64,000 bases of DNA from Liolophura sinensis (taxonomy: Eukaryota > Mollusca > Polyplacophora > Chitonida > Chitonidae). The stretch is taken from NCBI RefSeq assembly GCF_032854445.1, contig NC_088304.1, positions 25,805,704 to 25,869,703 on the forward strand. The letters run 5' to 3'. Under the pieces are notes generated by a model. It was not told the DNA's origin, searched no databases, and worked only from the letters and a program-made list of their open reading frames with translations. Shown piece after piece: positions 31,673 to 43,399 of the stretch. The position numbers and the translations under genes were made by a program. Each line of letters begins with the position of its first letter. Position 1 is the stretch's first letter.

Positions 31673-33021
31673 GTGGGGACATGTGAAGTGAATTCTTACT
31701 ATATCGATTATGTCTTCCCCAAATACCAATTCCAATGCTCCAATAAACACCGCAAAAAAACCCGTAAAAATGAGGAATTTCTTGAAATAGGCAATGGAGC
31801 GGACAGTTGGCCGGCTTTCATTGTTTTATCAACGAAAAACGACCAACGTCCGGCGTCTAAACTAGATCCATTCGCTCTGAAAAAAAACAATAGAAGGTTC
31901 AGCTGGTAAAGTTAAAAACGTTAAAAAATTAAGATCTGGCGATATCCTTATTGAATGTTTTCGGAAACAGCAGGCATTCAATTTATTATCATTGAATTCC
32001 GTTTTGGACGTGCCTCTTTTGCATCGCCACATAAATCCCTAAATAGCTGCAAGGGCATCATACGTGACAGGGATCGGGATCTGATTGATCTGTCTGAAAA
32101 ACAAATTTGTCCTGAATTAAAGTCTGAGGGTGTTACCAATGTTAAACGTTTCGTTACGAGAAAATCTGGTAACACCATTAAACTCAACACTTACTTATTA
32201 ACATTCAACAGCACATCACTTTCGTCATCCATTTACATTGGCCCGTACAGGGTTCGTGTTGACCTGTACATTCCCAGCCTGACAAGGTGTTTTACGTGCC
32301 AAAAATTCGGTCACGGACAGGGTCAATATATAAATAAATTGATTTGTTGTGGATGCGGGAAGGAGGGTCATGAGGGTTTCGACTGCAGTGACACATTTAA
32401 ATGTTGTAATTGCAGTGGAGATCATATGGCCTCCTCTAAAGACTGTCCATTATTCCTAAAAGAAAAACAGATAGTTACTTTAAAAGATAAAAATAACATC
32501 CCGTACCAGGAGGCACGTAAATTAGTGTGCAATACATCACAGGCATTGCTTTCAAATGTGGCCAAGCGAATTACATCTGTTGCTACTCAGACATCACTCA
32601 CTTGGCCAACTTGAAACGATCAGCCCAAAACCATATCCGCCCAAACTTCTGTTAAATCTGCAGCCCAGTCTAAATATAGCTCTTGTTCTACACAAACTAT
32701 ATCAAGAAATTCCGAAAGTCAGAAAAATATAGAACCACAACGTAAAACAGCTGAACCTAATAAATTTCCAGACAAAAAACCAAGCAAAGGAACGAATAAT
32801 AATAATAATAAACCTGGTGGTCCTGTGGAACGTTCTTCCAAGGCCCCCAGGGACCCTATTCAAACTTTTAATAAGTTTGGATCGTTGGAGGATGTTGATT
32901 CTTCAACATCAGACGCGGAGGTGATGGATACGTCACCCGCACCAGGGAGATCTTCCAACCGATCTCCAAGGAAGGGTCGACCTCGGTCCAAACATAAATC
33001 TCCTATACGCCTACCTCCGTA
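31673..33021 (+). pseudogene. LINE ORF1 (Gag-like) remnant
   Basis: The N-terminal part (SWPAFIVLSTKND, SKLDPFALKK) leads into KLRSGDILIEC, then RVRVDLYIPSLTRCFTCQKF. Zinc knuckles follow: CFTCQKFGHGQ, CCGCGKEGHEGFDC and CCNCSGDHMASSKDC, then KDKNNIPYQEARK. These are typical of Jockey-like ORF1. The first knuckle lacks its final Cys. Breaks occur at about 31907, 32010 and 32612. Confidence 0.85.
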
Positions 33022-35591
33022 AAGTCTTCCTTAGATAAAATTATACAGTGGAATTGTCGAGGTCTCCAGAGACTCTCAGTGCAGCAGATGATCCTATATT
33101 AAAATTTAACCAGCTTGTATTACTAGCTGCCGATAGAACTATTCCTAAAATCTCGACAAATCCAAAAGTAAACCCTGAGTCGATATTGTTGGCGGAACTT
33201 TGTTTCGGGCATTACGTCAAAAATACTCATGCGTAAGGTCTGGGACATGGTTCTGAAGCTTAAGGGCAAAAATAATAAAGCAAGAGTCCAGCATTTGAAA
33301 GATGGGGATAATATATAACCTTCTCCACCCGATATAGCCAATAAGTTAGCTGAGACAATTTCCAACAAATCTTCTTCTGAGAACCATACTAAAGAATTCC
33401 AACATATTAAAAACCAGAAGGAGAAAATTAAATTGCCCTTTTGTTCTAAATTGTCCTTTTAATATCGATGAACTTAAAACTGCATTAAAAAAGGCCCAGG
33501 ATACTGCTTGTGGTCCTGATAACGTATATTATAAGTTTCTGAACCATTTACCACCTGAGCCACTGGAGACTTTCTCGGACTTGCTTAATGATATTTGGAT
33601 AACTGGTAATTTTCCACCCTCATGGAGGGACGCGTGTACTGTCCCGGTCCGTAAACCGGGTAAGGATCATACTGATTCAAATAATTACCGTCCCATAGTT
33701 CTTACAAGCTGTGCCTGTAAGACTCTGGAACGGATGATTAGTGATAGACTTGTTTGGTTTCTTGAAACCAACAAGCTTTTATCTAATATTCAATGTGGTT
33801 TTCGTCAAGGTCGATCTACTTTAGATCACCTTGTTCGATTTGAAACTTTTATTCGTGATGGTTTTGTTAATAATGAACATGTGGTGTCCATATTTTTCGA
33901 CCTTGAAAAGGCCTACGACACCACATGGAAATATGGTATTTTAAAAGACCTCGCGGATATGGGATTAAAAGGTCGGTTACCAATATCCGAATTTTTATCT
34001 GATCGTCAGTTTAAGGTACGGGTGGGGTCCACTCTTTCTGACTCTTATGAACAGGAAATGGGTGTACCCCAGGGCAGCATTCTATCACCAACTCTCTTTA
34101 GCATAAAAATAAATTAGCCTAGCCAAAACATTAACATCGGGCACAGAGGGTTCTTTATATGTTGATGATTTGCTTATATACTACCGAGCTAAGAATATGA
34201 ATAATATCGAATGTCAGTTGCAGCTTTGTCTCAATAAAATCGAGAAATGGGCAACTGAAAACGGTTTTAGATTTTCAAAGTCTAAAACCGTCGGTATGCA
34301 TTTTTGTAACAAACAGAAACTTCATCTTGATCCCGAGCTTAATTTTTGTGGTGAACAGGTTAAAATTGTTGGAGAAACAAAATTTTTAGGTATAATATTT
34401 GATAGTAAGCTATCTTTTAAACCTGATATTAAAATGCTTAAAGCTAAATGTACAAGGGGACTCGATATAATTAAGGTCGTGTCTAGCACCGACTTGGGTG
34501 CTGACCGATCAGTTTTACTTAATTTATATCGTTCTCTGGTGAGGTCTAAATTGGACTATGGATCCATCATTTACGGTTCTGCTAGGAAGTCGTATTTTAA
34601 AATGTTGGATCCTGTCCATCATCAAGGTTTGAGGCTCAGCCTTGGTGCTTTGAGAACCTCACCAGTAGAAAGTTTATACGTGGCGGCAAATGAGCCTTCT
34701 TTATATAACCGATGTATAAAACTTAGCCTTCAATATGCTACAAAGCTTAAAGCACATCCAACAAACCCTGCCTACGACTGTGTTTTCAATCCATTATATG
34801 TAGACAAATATACTAAATGTCCCAAAAAGATCCCTTCGTTCGGTCTTTGTATACGGGACCATATTGTGGAAGCTAACATCAAGCTGGAGGATATAGCTCT
34901 GGTGTCTTTTCCGGAGTCTCCTCCATGGCTTCTTCCATAACCTAAACTAATATTTGATCTACGTAAATATAATAAATGTCTTAGAACAGCGGCTTACTTC
35001 TCTTCGTCTGTCACCTTCATCTTCTATCTTTTCTGCGGAGACCAGGGCTATTCTCCTGGCTTTATCATATGTTTCCTCTGGGCATGCCCAGAGGGCAGTG
35101 ATATGCAGCGACTCGCTGCCTTGCCTTTTGGCAATTCAGAATAATAAATTTAAAAATCCATTGATGCTTGAGATAATAGCCAAACACTGAAAACTAATTA
35201 AAAGAGGTAAATATATTATATTCTGTTGGATACCAAGTCACACTGGTATCCATGGAATACACAGTCGTGGACAGGGAAGCAAAAGCTTCCATCCTGTCTT
35301 TGGGTACAATGCCTATACATGTCTCGCAGAAACCAAGTAGTTTTAACGAGGTGTTGCATTGGGCATTCTCATCTAACACACAATTTCATCTTAGATGGGA
35401 GCAGTGCTCCCGAGTGTGTTGGATGTGATGCACAATATGGCATCAAACATATCTTGGTTGACTGTGTAGACTTTGCCCATGTTAGGCAAAGGTTCTACAC
35501 GGTCAACTCTATATATGATTTATTTGACCGCATCGCTGGCGATGTTGTCATAAAATATTTGAAGGCCATTGGCCTATATCATAAAATATAA
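33022..35591 (+). pseudogene. LINE ORF2: reverse transcriptase and RNase H remnant
   Basis: The endonuclease start (IIQWNCRGLQ, 33039-33068) is followed at once by the linker before RT, so the endonuclease body is deleted. RT blocks: CGPDNVYYKFL, NYRPIVLTS, CGFRQGRSTLDHL, FFDLEKAYDTTW with catalytic Asp, GVPQGSILSPTLF, then after a frameshift SLYVDDLLIYY. RNase H remnants follow: FSAETRAILLALSYV, CSDSLPCLLAI and WIPSHTGIHG. RNase H after RT points to an I/Jockey-group element. Confidence 0.9.
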
Positions 35592-36233
35592 ATTTTAATT
35601 GTCTTTAATATTTATAGATAAAAGGTTATATAGATATATCTTTCCAGATATGCTATTTTTTAAAAATGTTGGTTTTCGAGTTTTAACTGTTTTCGTTTTT
35701 TCTTATCTGATTTTAAACATGCCTGTACTTTTTGTTTTATTTTTGATGTTCTTGCTATCATTTCGAAAACCTTAACCGTCTCGTGTTTTCACCTTGTTCT
35801 CGCCACGATATGGCTGAAATATTGCCGATGTGGCGTTAAGCCATAATCATTCATTCATTCATTCGAATGGACCCAACACCTCATCAGCACCTAAGGAAAT
35901 GCTGAGATTCTATTAACTGTGTTTTAACTTTGCCAAACGTTGAGGTAAAGAATTCAGTTTCCTCCACTCCTCATTAAAGCGAATAACATTGAGGTCAGCT
36001 TTAAACCATCAGGATTAGTTTATTAAATAATGAAATCTGCCTTGTCCACTCTTTGTTTTTCTGCAGTGCGTAGAGTGCCTCGGCGCCCTGATAATGGTGA
36101 AAAAGAAATTAGAAAAAGTAAGATTTGTGATAAGTCCATTATTGTCCAAATCTGTTGTGCAAAGTGATAAAGTAGTATAAAACATTATTAAGAAAATGTC
36201 GAATTCAACATGCTGTCTTTTTATATTTTGTAG

Positions 36234-36290
36234 GCACATCATCAATACCCGTACGACCGAAGAGCCAATTGTTTCAGTACACATTTAAAG
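36234..36290 (+). CDS. Phase-1 exon upstream of PAN-like exon
   Basis: A 57-bp exon has acceptor TTTTGTAG and donor GTAAGA, phase 1 on both sides. It encodes TSSIPVRPKSQLFQYTFK, a short linker. Upstream sequence is duplicated at 16935-17000. It fits the phase-1 chain of the lectin genes and the next exon at 37301. Confidence 0.55.
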
Positions 36291-36867
36291 GTAAGATTTT
36301 TCGGCAAACACCAGAAAGTTGATATTTTATTTGATGTTTAGGCTTTGAAATGGGTCAAACCTTTCCTTGCGGACCTTCGAAGAATAAGTGTAAATGTTCC
36401 AGTGAACAGTTTTTAGTATATTCATCTCAAAGAACTATTACTACTAACTTCTTGTAGAGCAGTTATAGGGCGGAAACAACTGCGGCAACGTTAAGGCATT
36501 CGGTCACGACATACACTCCGATGAGCCCATTTAAACACACAGATTCTTTCTAAAACAAAAAAGTTGAGTTGTACTTTAGAGTTACGTCAATGTACCAAAT
36601 CTCAGCTTGATTTCACAAATTCATTAATTCCCGCACCGATCTATTTTTATTGTGGTATAAAAAGGCCGTACCTCCAATATCGCGTAAACCTCTTGATAAG
36701 GCCCTTTCACTATTTACAATCTGTAAAAAGTACTGCTGTGTAATTATGAAAAAAAAATCAATTGCCAGCTTTAAGATGATTCTTGATAGTACTGATACTA
36801 AAATATCTGACTAAAAGCAAGACGCTAGAATGCTCATACCGAATTAAACAACATCTCCGATTCACTT

Positions 36868-36955
36868 GAGTGAGTGAGTGCTTGGGGTGAGTGCCCTGGA
36901 TCTATCGCTACCGAAGCGGACGCTTTACCAACTGTGCTATCGGGGTCGGTTCTGA
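36868..36955 (-). mobile_element. SINE family 2 head-tail fragment
   Basis: On the - strand: ACCCCGATAGCACAGTTGGT, AAAGCGTCCGCTTCGGTAGC and GATCCAGGG, a tRNA-like head, joined to the CACCCCAAGCACTCACTCAC tail. The middle is missing. Confidence 0.7.
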
Positions 36956-37300
36956 CTCATTTGAAAGTTCTCCACTCTCTGTACTACTATTTAACTCATA
37001 ATATATTATCATTAATTGTTTCACTGTTCATTATAATAGACTAAGTGTTCAGATTCCGGTATATGTTAAGTATATTTAGTGAGTTACTTCAATTTTTCAG
37101 CATTAACAAACATCTGTGTGAAATTCAGGGAACCGGGTATCACCTGTAAACAGTAAAGTCTGGGAAAAAGTCATATCCATTTTCACTGGAATTAAAAGAA
37201 ATTACAAACCGTCCAGAAAGCATACTTCTGTAGGGCTTTTTGTGGGGCACTTCTTGCCTGTTAGAGCTTCATTGCTTTTGTTTTTTCCCCAATGTTTCAG

Positions 37301-37536
37301 TTATCAAGCGCATCAACCGTGTACCCAATCCAAAGCTGATGGCCAAACCAGATGTCATAATTAATGGCACACAGACGATAGAATGTATGCGAATCTGCGC
37401 ACACACGGAATGCTGTAACCTGATCAATTTCTTTCCTCCTAAAACGTGTGCTCTCTATTGCGATGACAGGAGAGCGAGGAACATGGGTGCTAACTCTGTT
37501 CGTGGCGCAACGGTTTGGATTTTACTTGCACATTAG
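37301..37536 (+). CDS. Terminal exon: Cys-rich PAN/apple-like C-terminus
   Basis: The acceptor is CAATGTTTCAG, entered in phase 1, with stop TAG at 37534-37536. The 78-codon exon has six Cys in a pattern like C-x3-C-x4-CC...C-x3-C and a CCNLINFFPPKTCALY core that resembles PAN/apple modules (C...C...C..NF....C.L). PAN modules bind proteins or sugars outside the cell. It is the best candidate for the 3' end of the lectin gene(s). Assignment to copy 1 or copy 2 is unresolved. Confidence 0.6.
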
Positions 37537-37909
37537 GAGCCTTTCATTCGTCTGTGACAAGAGGATTTACACAGGTGCAAATGCCGAAGTTTAGAAATCG
37601 CCCGCCCGTGAATCTTGGGTAAACTATTCGAATCTGAGTATATTACATATATGGTTAGATCACCACTGATGATAAGGACTTTAGTTTGGTATTTGTATGT
37701 CAGCTTAGGAGTCCCTTGTGTTGGTAATACTGTAGATGGTAATATGGTATGTAACGTACTTTCATATTCACACTGAGGTTACAATGTTGGTTGTTACTCT
37801 GTGATACATGTAAATTAAGACTTATCTCTTATATCTTATCTTATCTTATCTTAAATTAAGAGTTTTATCTTGTTCGTTGCAATAGTCTATAGTAACGCAT
37901 TATTCACAA

Positions 37910-38200
37910 TAAGATCGTTTGTATATTCATCGTGTTGACTTAGATCGCCACATTGGATATAGAAACAGTTGCAATGAAAGCGCAACCAAGATACATATTT
38001 TGTTATCGACAACTTGTATACTAGCGGGATACACAATTTGAATACTGATTTCACTCAGTCGCCTAGCACATACCCTGCGCCTTTCCAACATTACTTAAAA
38101 CTGTTCACTGCTTCTCTTTGCATGATTCCGTCCTAATATTGGCTGAGGGCTATACAAATATCTGACGCTCACACTACAAAATCTGTGTATCAGATCAGCA
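37910..38200 (+). repeat. Family B repeat copy
   Basis: TTAGATCGCCACATTGGATA, CAGTTGCAATGAAAGCGCAA, CACAATTTGAATACTGATTT and CGCCTAGCACATACCCTGCG match the family B consensus. Confidence 0.75.
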
Positions 38201-38234
38201 CGCTTTTGTCACATTGCATATAAAACTGACTTTA

Positions 38235-38420
38235 AAGTGTGGCTTAAAGGTATAATGGAGGTAAATTGACAAGAGACCTTTTCTTTCAAGAGTCTTTCAG
38301 CGGTTACGTGTGACCATTTGCCACTTATAACACTGTTGTCGCTCCTCTGCTTTACCCTCTATGCTCTACGTCTTGAAAGATCCATGTATTCTACCTCCTT
38401 ATGGGTTGACAGCTGGTATG
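38235..38420 (+). repeat. Family A repeat fragment
   Basis: GGTAAATTGACAAGAGACCT, GCGGTTACGTGTGACCATTT and CTATGCTCTACGTCTTGAAA match family A. Confidence 0.7.
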
Positions 38421-38679
38421 CGAATGCCAGTTTCTACGCATACATAAAATTATATTCTGAAGCCAGTCAACTGTGTTTGTTCGATTTTAAAATGATTATC
38501 CTTAGTTTCTTTCCTTGCGCTAAAATAATGTGTTTCAATTAAATAATTTCACGTTAGTACTCGCCAGATCTGGTTCTCTGCGACGTCCTGTGTTATGCAA
38601 TCCCATACATACATGTATGCGTGCGGTTCTACGTCGGGCTTAACAATTTTCTAGTCATATGACGACAAAGAGTATTGAG

Positions 38680-38683
<4 letters not shown>

Positions 38684-38768
<85 letters not shown>
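38684..38768. repeat. (TA)n microsatellite
   Basis: An uninterrupted TA run of about 42 dinucleotides, directly abutting a SINE. Confidence 0.95.
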
Positions 38769-38769
<1 letters not shown>

Positions 38770-38771
<2 letters not shown>

Positions 38772-39035
38772 CATTCTTTATTTCATTTGTGTTTTGCGCC
38801 GTATTCACGACTATTTCACTTATACGACGGCAGCCAGCATGATGATGCGATGAAACCGGGCAGAGACTGGAGGAAATCCATGACCATCCGCAGGCTGCTG
38901 CAAGTCATGTACGGCCGGAGAAGACCCCGCGTGAGCTGGACTTGAACTGAACTTTGAACTCACAGCGACCGCATTGGTGTGAGCCTCCTTGGTCATTGCA
39001 CCGCGATGGCGTGCTAACCATCTCGGAGCCATCTA
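38770..39035 (-). mobile_element. SINE family 1, inverted, near full-length
   Basis: It runs from the tail (GTGTTTTGCGCCGTATTCAC) through the body to the tRNA-like head ending GCTAACCATCTCGGAGCCAT. A 5-10 bp internal duplication (CTTGAACTGAACTTTGAACT) is present. Confidence 0.88.
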
Positions 39036-39195
39036 CCATATTGTTTACAACCGTAATTATACATGATTATATTCACGTGTAAATTTAGTCTAACATTCAT
39101 TTAGTATCCTGGTACATTGTTTCGATGCATAGATACTTAGGTCTTTCCATATTATCCCCGATTAAACACCAAGGCAACCTTTTACTTATGCATTA

Positions 39196-39246
39196 TTTGA
39201 TTGGTGTTTTACGCCATATTCAATAACATTTCACTTATACGACCGG
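39196..39246 (-). mobile_element. SINE family 1 tail fragment
   Basis: TTGATTGGTGTTTTACGCCA through CATTTCACTTATACGACCGG; about 50 bp of tail only. Confidence 0.75.
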
Positions 39247-39529
39247 AAATGAACAAATGTGAGTCGCGACATTGTCATATCTGCATGTATGTATTCACCA
39301 AAACTTAAAACTCGCCGTGGAAAACAACTGGAGATATAGCCCGGACACGAACACGGACAGACAGACTGACAAAATCGCCATAACATAATACGTTCTGCCT
39401 AATAGCTGGTGCTTATAAAAAAAAGTAAGAAATAAATAAACGTTTACAACTCTACCAAGGATGGATCTAGCTTTTTAACTTCCAGGTAGTTATAGTTCAA
39501 GTTTTGTACATGTAAGTCTTATCTGTTGT

Positions 39530-39717
39530 TTAGTTCCCTGGGTTCTCTAGTTTTTGCAATTCCTCAGAGTGGCTGGTGTCATCAGCAGCAGATGGACTTC
39601 TCTTAGGCACTAGGGCTCCAGTTGATAAACTTGTACTGTGCGTCGTTGCTGGAAGAACAGGGGTAATCAGATCCATAGTGTCTTTGGGCATCACATGTGG
39701 CGTGGTGTCTACTGTTG
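39530..39717 (-). CDS. Candidate terminal exon, Ser/Thr-rich, - strand
   Basis: On the - strand an acceptor TTGATGTTTTCAG leads in phase 1 into a 62-codon Thr/Ser/Pro-rich frame (TVDTTPHVMPKDTMDLITPV, LPATTHSTSLSTG) that ends in TAA. It resembles a mucin-like tail. No upstream exon was identified. It could be the end of an unseen gene on the - strand. Confidence 0.4.
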
Positions 39718-39887
39718 CTGAAAACATCAATTAAAAACAGTATTATTATTACATGTACATAAATATATTTGTGCGTGGCCATTACCTTGTCAATACATAT
39801 TCTCTTACGGTTCTGATTGCAATTTTGTGAAACTTTGTAAGCATGACAGAGATGATTTGAGGAAGTGCATATGCTGAGCATCAGTTA

Positions 39888-40133
39888 CTATTGCCCTTTA
39901 AATACAGGAGTTACTGGTCTCTCAGTTCGGGCATGTAGCATGTTCAGTCCCAGGTTTCCATTCAGTATTATTGCTGTCTGGATTAGACATGTAAACCATT
40001 TGTGCTGAGCTTTCTTAGACTGGTTGTCACGCCACACCATGCTTTCATATACGGCACATTTGTCAATTGGGTGGTACGGGAGTATGGTATCATACATTTC
40101 ACCATTTTGCGAAAAAAAAAACAAAAAAAACAA
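39888..40133 (-). other. Unassigned ORF, - strand
   Basis: An 81-codon frame contains YHPIDKCAVYESMVWRDNQS and KAQHKWFTCLIQTAIIL. No family recognised; a preceding T-rich tract could serve as a polypyrimidine tract. Low support. Confidence 0.2.
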
Positions 40134-40609
40134 AAACAGATCCTTTCGTAAGCCAATATTACATAGTGTGTGCAGGGGATAACGTCACATGCCACTAGTC
40201 AGCTGAGTGATTCTCCACACAAAATTGATCTTCCTTCAAGATTGTACAACACAAACTGCTCTGCTTCAGTTGGTGAAGGTGGCTTGCCCCCCCCCCCCCC
40301 CCCGCCCCCACACACTCCGTGGCCTGTACACGCTTTCTTTTGGCTGGAAAGAAGAAAATATTTTGTAATAGACCAAAACAATGAAAGCTTCTCCTAATAT
40401 TATCCTATTTAATGATGAGCACCTAATTAATTCATGCTTTCATGAATGAGTTTTTTTTTAAATGGCACAGACTAGTTAAGTGTATTCAATATCTTTACTA
40501 GCAAATTAAATATTTAAACAACTAAAATTTATTATACCTACTTGACATTCTAGTACTTTTTACACGCCCCCGCCAATAGGCGAAGCATAGTATGCTATAG
40601 CAATTTTGT

Positions 40610-41160
40610 CCGTCTGTCCGTCCATATTCGTGTCTGTGCTGTAACTCCAGCATTTTAGCTCACAGAGTTTTAATTTTTGATGGATACATAGGTACACAGA
40701 TGACAATATGTCGGGAGAAACATTTGTTCATTTCCACGGTTGTCATGGTTACCAGATTGCCATTTTACCCGACACATACTATACAAATTGATATGATTTC
40801 GTGTCCGGGCTACAACTCCATCAGTTTTCCAGCAATAGTTTTAATTTTTGGTTTATGCATAGATACTCAGATGACGATGTGCCGCGACACACTTTTGTTT
40901 ATTTCCGCGGTTGTCATGGTTACCAGAACGCCAGTTTCCCTATATATACTGTATAAAAAAGATATCATTGCGTGTCCGAGTTTTAACTCCAACTGTTTCC
41001 GCGTAGAGTTTTCATTTTTGAAGCATACATACATAAAAACATAATGATGATGTGTCCATTTGCTCGGTTGTCATGGTTACCAGATTGCCATTTCCCTATA
41101 TATGCTGTATAAACAGATATGATTTTGTGTTACGGCTATAACTTTTTTTCTTTGCGTACA
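40610..41160. repeat. Tandem repeat, unit about 160-170 bp
   Basis: Just over three units. The block GGTTGTCATGGTTACCAGA recurs at 40738, 40909 and 41066, and CGTGTC-GGCT-AACTCCA at 40631, 40800 and 40971. Unit starts are thus 171 and 157 bp apart. Confidence 0.9.
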
Positions 41161-41166
41161 GTTTTC

Positions 41167-41169
<3 letters not shown>

Positions 41170-41224
<55 letters not shown>

Positions 41225-41232
41225 ATATATAT
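41170..41232. repeat. (TA)n microsatellite
   Basis: A TA run interrupted by CATG; it directly follows the last unit of the tandem repeat. Confidence 0.9.
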
Positions 41233-41689
41233 GTATATATAATTTTTGAGAATATTTTTAAGCAAAAACAAATAAACACGTATGCTTGAATAATCTGTTT
41301 CAGATACAAAACAGAGATTATTTTGTTTACAATGCTTATATACATCTGTGAGCATATTACTTAATTTATCCCTAGTTACCGGAAATCCAATTTTTGTACT
41401 TGTGCTTCGAAGCAGGCATTACAAAACTTAAAGGACAAAGGATAAAGTTGCATTGGCGTTAATTACTAGACCACATCAGACAACAGTGGTAAGGCTGTAA
41501 GCAAGAGATCGTCTCGTTACTGCTGGCTGGAAATAAATCAAATGCTACCATAATGAAGTACACCAAAACGCACGTGTTTTTGTTACATGGCGCCTACAAA
41601 AAAGCGACAAAGTTACGTTTTCTCTTTAATTACTGATGACCTCCCGTAGTTACCGTATGCATTTCGCCAGGTGTTTAAGGGCGTTTAAA

Positions 41690-42100
41690 TTGCTACTATC
41701 TGTGCATTTACACGAATAGTTAGAATAAAACCCTGGCTGAGGTAAATTGACAAGAGGCCGTATTTAAGCAGTTACGTGTTACCATTTTCCAGTATCACTC
41801 TGTCGTCGACGCTCTGGCTTTATTCTCTATGCTGTGCGTCTTGACTTATATTGTAAACCAGGATTCTGCTGGTGAACTCTCCACCACATTGCACTGGTTT
41901 AATGTGATTATATGTTAAATGTGATGACAACACAACAGTTTGAGGATTTCTATATCAGTGACCAGTTAACACCGCTGCAATATTTTTTACCTAATTCCGT
42001 TTAAACCATGGGGCTGGGGGTGGGGGGGCGCTTAAATTGTTACTATTTCTGCATTTACAGGAACAGTAAGAATAAAGACCTAACAGAGGTGAAAAAATTC
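41690..42100 (+). repeat. Family A repeat, more than one tandem unit
   Basis: The block TTTAAATTGCTACTATC-GTGCATTTACA near 41688 recurs diverged near 42034, showing a tandem unit of about 345 bp. In between are TAAAACCCTGGCTGAGGTAA, CAAGAGGCCGTATTT, GTCGTCGACGCTCTGG, AACCAGGATTCTGCTGGTGA and TTACCTAATTCCGTTTAAAC. Confidence 0.82.
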
Positions 42101-42458
42101 AGCAAATGAATTGGTACCCACTTCGAGAGGTTTTATCGCCTCTTCCATAGGCTTTACTCCATGTTTGAGCATTTCGACCGTTGTATATTTCTCTGCATTG
42201 CCTCTAGGTCCGATTTAAAACAGTCCGGTACTGACACTAAACTTACTTGAGTTAATCTCAGTAAAGCAAGAAATTAACACACGTATTCACTAATTATCTC
42301 ACCTTAACTTTGTAATAATAATTCCACAAATAAACAGAAATACTAATCTTTATGACTGCCTAACAAACTATGCAACAGTGTAATAAATAGTTTACGCTAG
42401 GAACGTGTTTACACTAACTGTACACACTTATCCTTAACATAATAGAGCTGCCATTTTA

Positions 42459-42788
42459 TTGAAATGGCAGTCTGAAGGACACACAGGGACATCGTGCAAA
42501 ACACCAAGATGTATGAGTGAAAATACAAATGTGTATCATTTATACAGTGATTCAAATTCTAAAAAGATATGTACGAAACTCCAATACGACATGAAATTCA
42601 CGAGCTTTACTACTCGTGAGCTGGGTGGCCAGCGGCAACGCACAATCACAGAAAATTTCATTAATGAGTCGTACCACAAAACAAAATTTCCGCTCGACTC
42701 ACTACATGTATCTGCATGGCCGCTCGCTGGTCACGATGCCGCCTGGTCATGTGACAAAGCGCAGGTCAGATGTAAAACAACAGGTTAG
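42459..42788 (+). other. Unassigned exon-like ORF
   Basis: The 109-codon frame ends SCDKAQVRCKTTG at a GTTAGC donor-like site. A CAG follows ATTGAAATGG near the start. No family recognised. Three Cys near the end could be part of an extracellular module. Weak support. Confidence 0.25.
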
Positions 42789-42989
42789 CAATAAAACGCA
42801 CAATAGTACCGCAATTATCTGTTTTAAGATCTCGTATGAAACGAATAATGATAAAACGCTAAAAAAAACATGTTACATGCCATGTAGAGCCAGAGGGTCT
42901 AGTGCTTGCTATATAATTATAGACGGACAATTCCCAGCATCCTTTTTTAATTGTCTTTTATATTTTATTCTTGCGTAAACTAGGATTAT

Positions 42990-43250
42990 ATCGGTGGATT
43001 AAGCATTGCCGTTGCATTGTTCTCATGTGATTATATCAAATTTATTTATTTATTTATTTGACTGGTGTTTTGAGCCGTACTCAAGAATATTTCACTTATT
43101 TCACGGCGGCCAGCATTATGGTGGAATGAAACCGGACAGAGCCCGGGAGAAACCCACGACCATCTGCATGCTGTTGGATTATACTAAATGTGGTGACAAC
43201 ACAGCATTTGGAGTTATTCCTGGCCATTTAAGTGTTATAAATCGAAGCCA
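42990..43250 (+). repeat. Family A repeat interrupted by a SINE
   Basis: ACTAGGATTATATCGGTGGA, GCCGTTGCATTGTTCTCATG and, after the SINE, ATACTAAATGTGGTGACAAC-ACAGCATTTGGAGT are consecutive family A blocks. Confidence 0.75.
43040..43176 (-). mobile_element. SINE family 1, 3' part, inverted
   Basis: An inverted tail (TTTATTTGACTGGTGTTTTG to CATCTGCATGCTGTTGG) is inserted inside a family A repeat, with a short ATTATA flank on either side. Confidence 0.88.
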
Positions 43251-43399
43251 AGATGAAGCAGTGGAGTGCTTTATGTCCCGAATATTGTGCAGTATAAATT
43301 TTGTGCACAATTAACTAACTTCCGGATTAGGCGTGAATCAAAATGGACGTCCAGGGTCTATAATCGCAAGGCAAATTCTCAAAGCAACTTTCTACAGAA

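Larger units (their letters stand above)
31673..35865 (+). mobile_element. Non-LTR retrotransposon (Jockey/I-like), decayed
   Basis: It contains ORF1 with zinc knuckles, then ORF2 with a remnant of the endonuclease start, reverse transcriptase and RNase H. A 3' UTR ends GATGTGGCGTTAAGCCATAA plus (ATTC)n. Stops and frameshifts occur in both ORFs. A second, 5'-truncated copy of the 3' end lies at 29386-29635. Confidence 0.92.
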
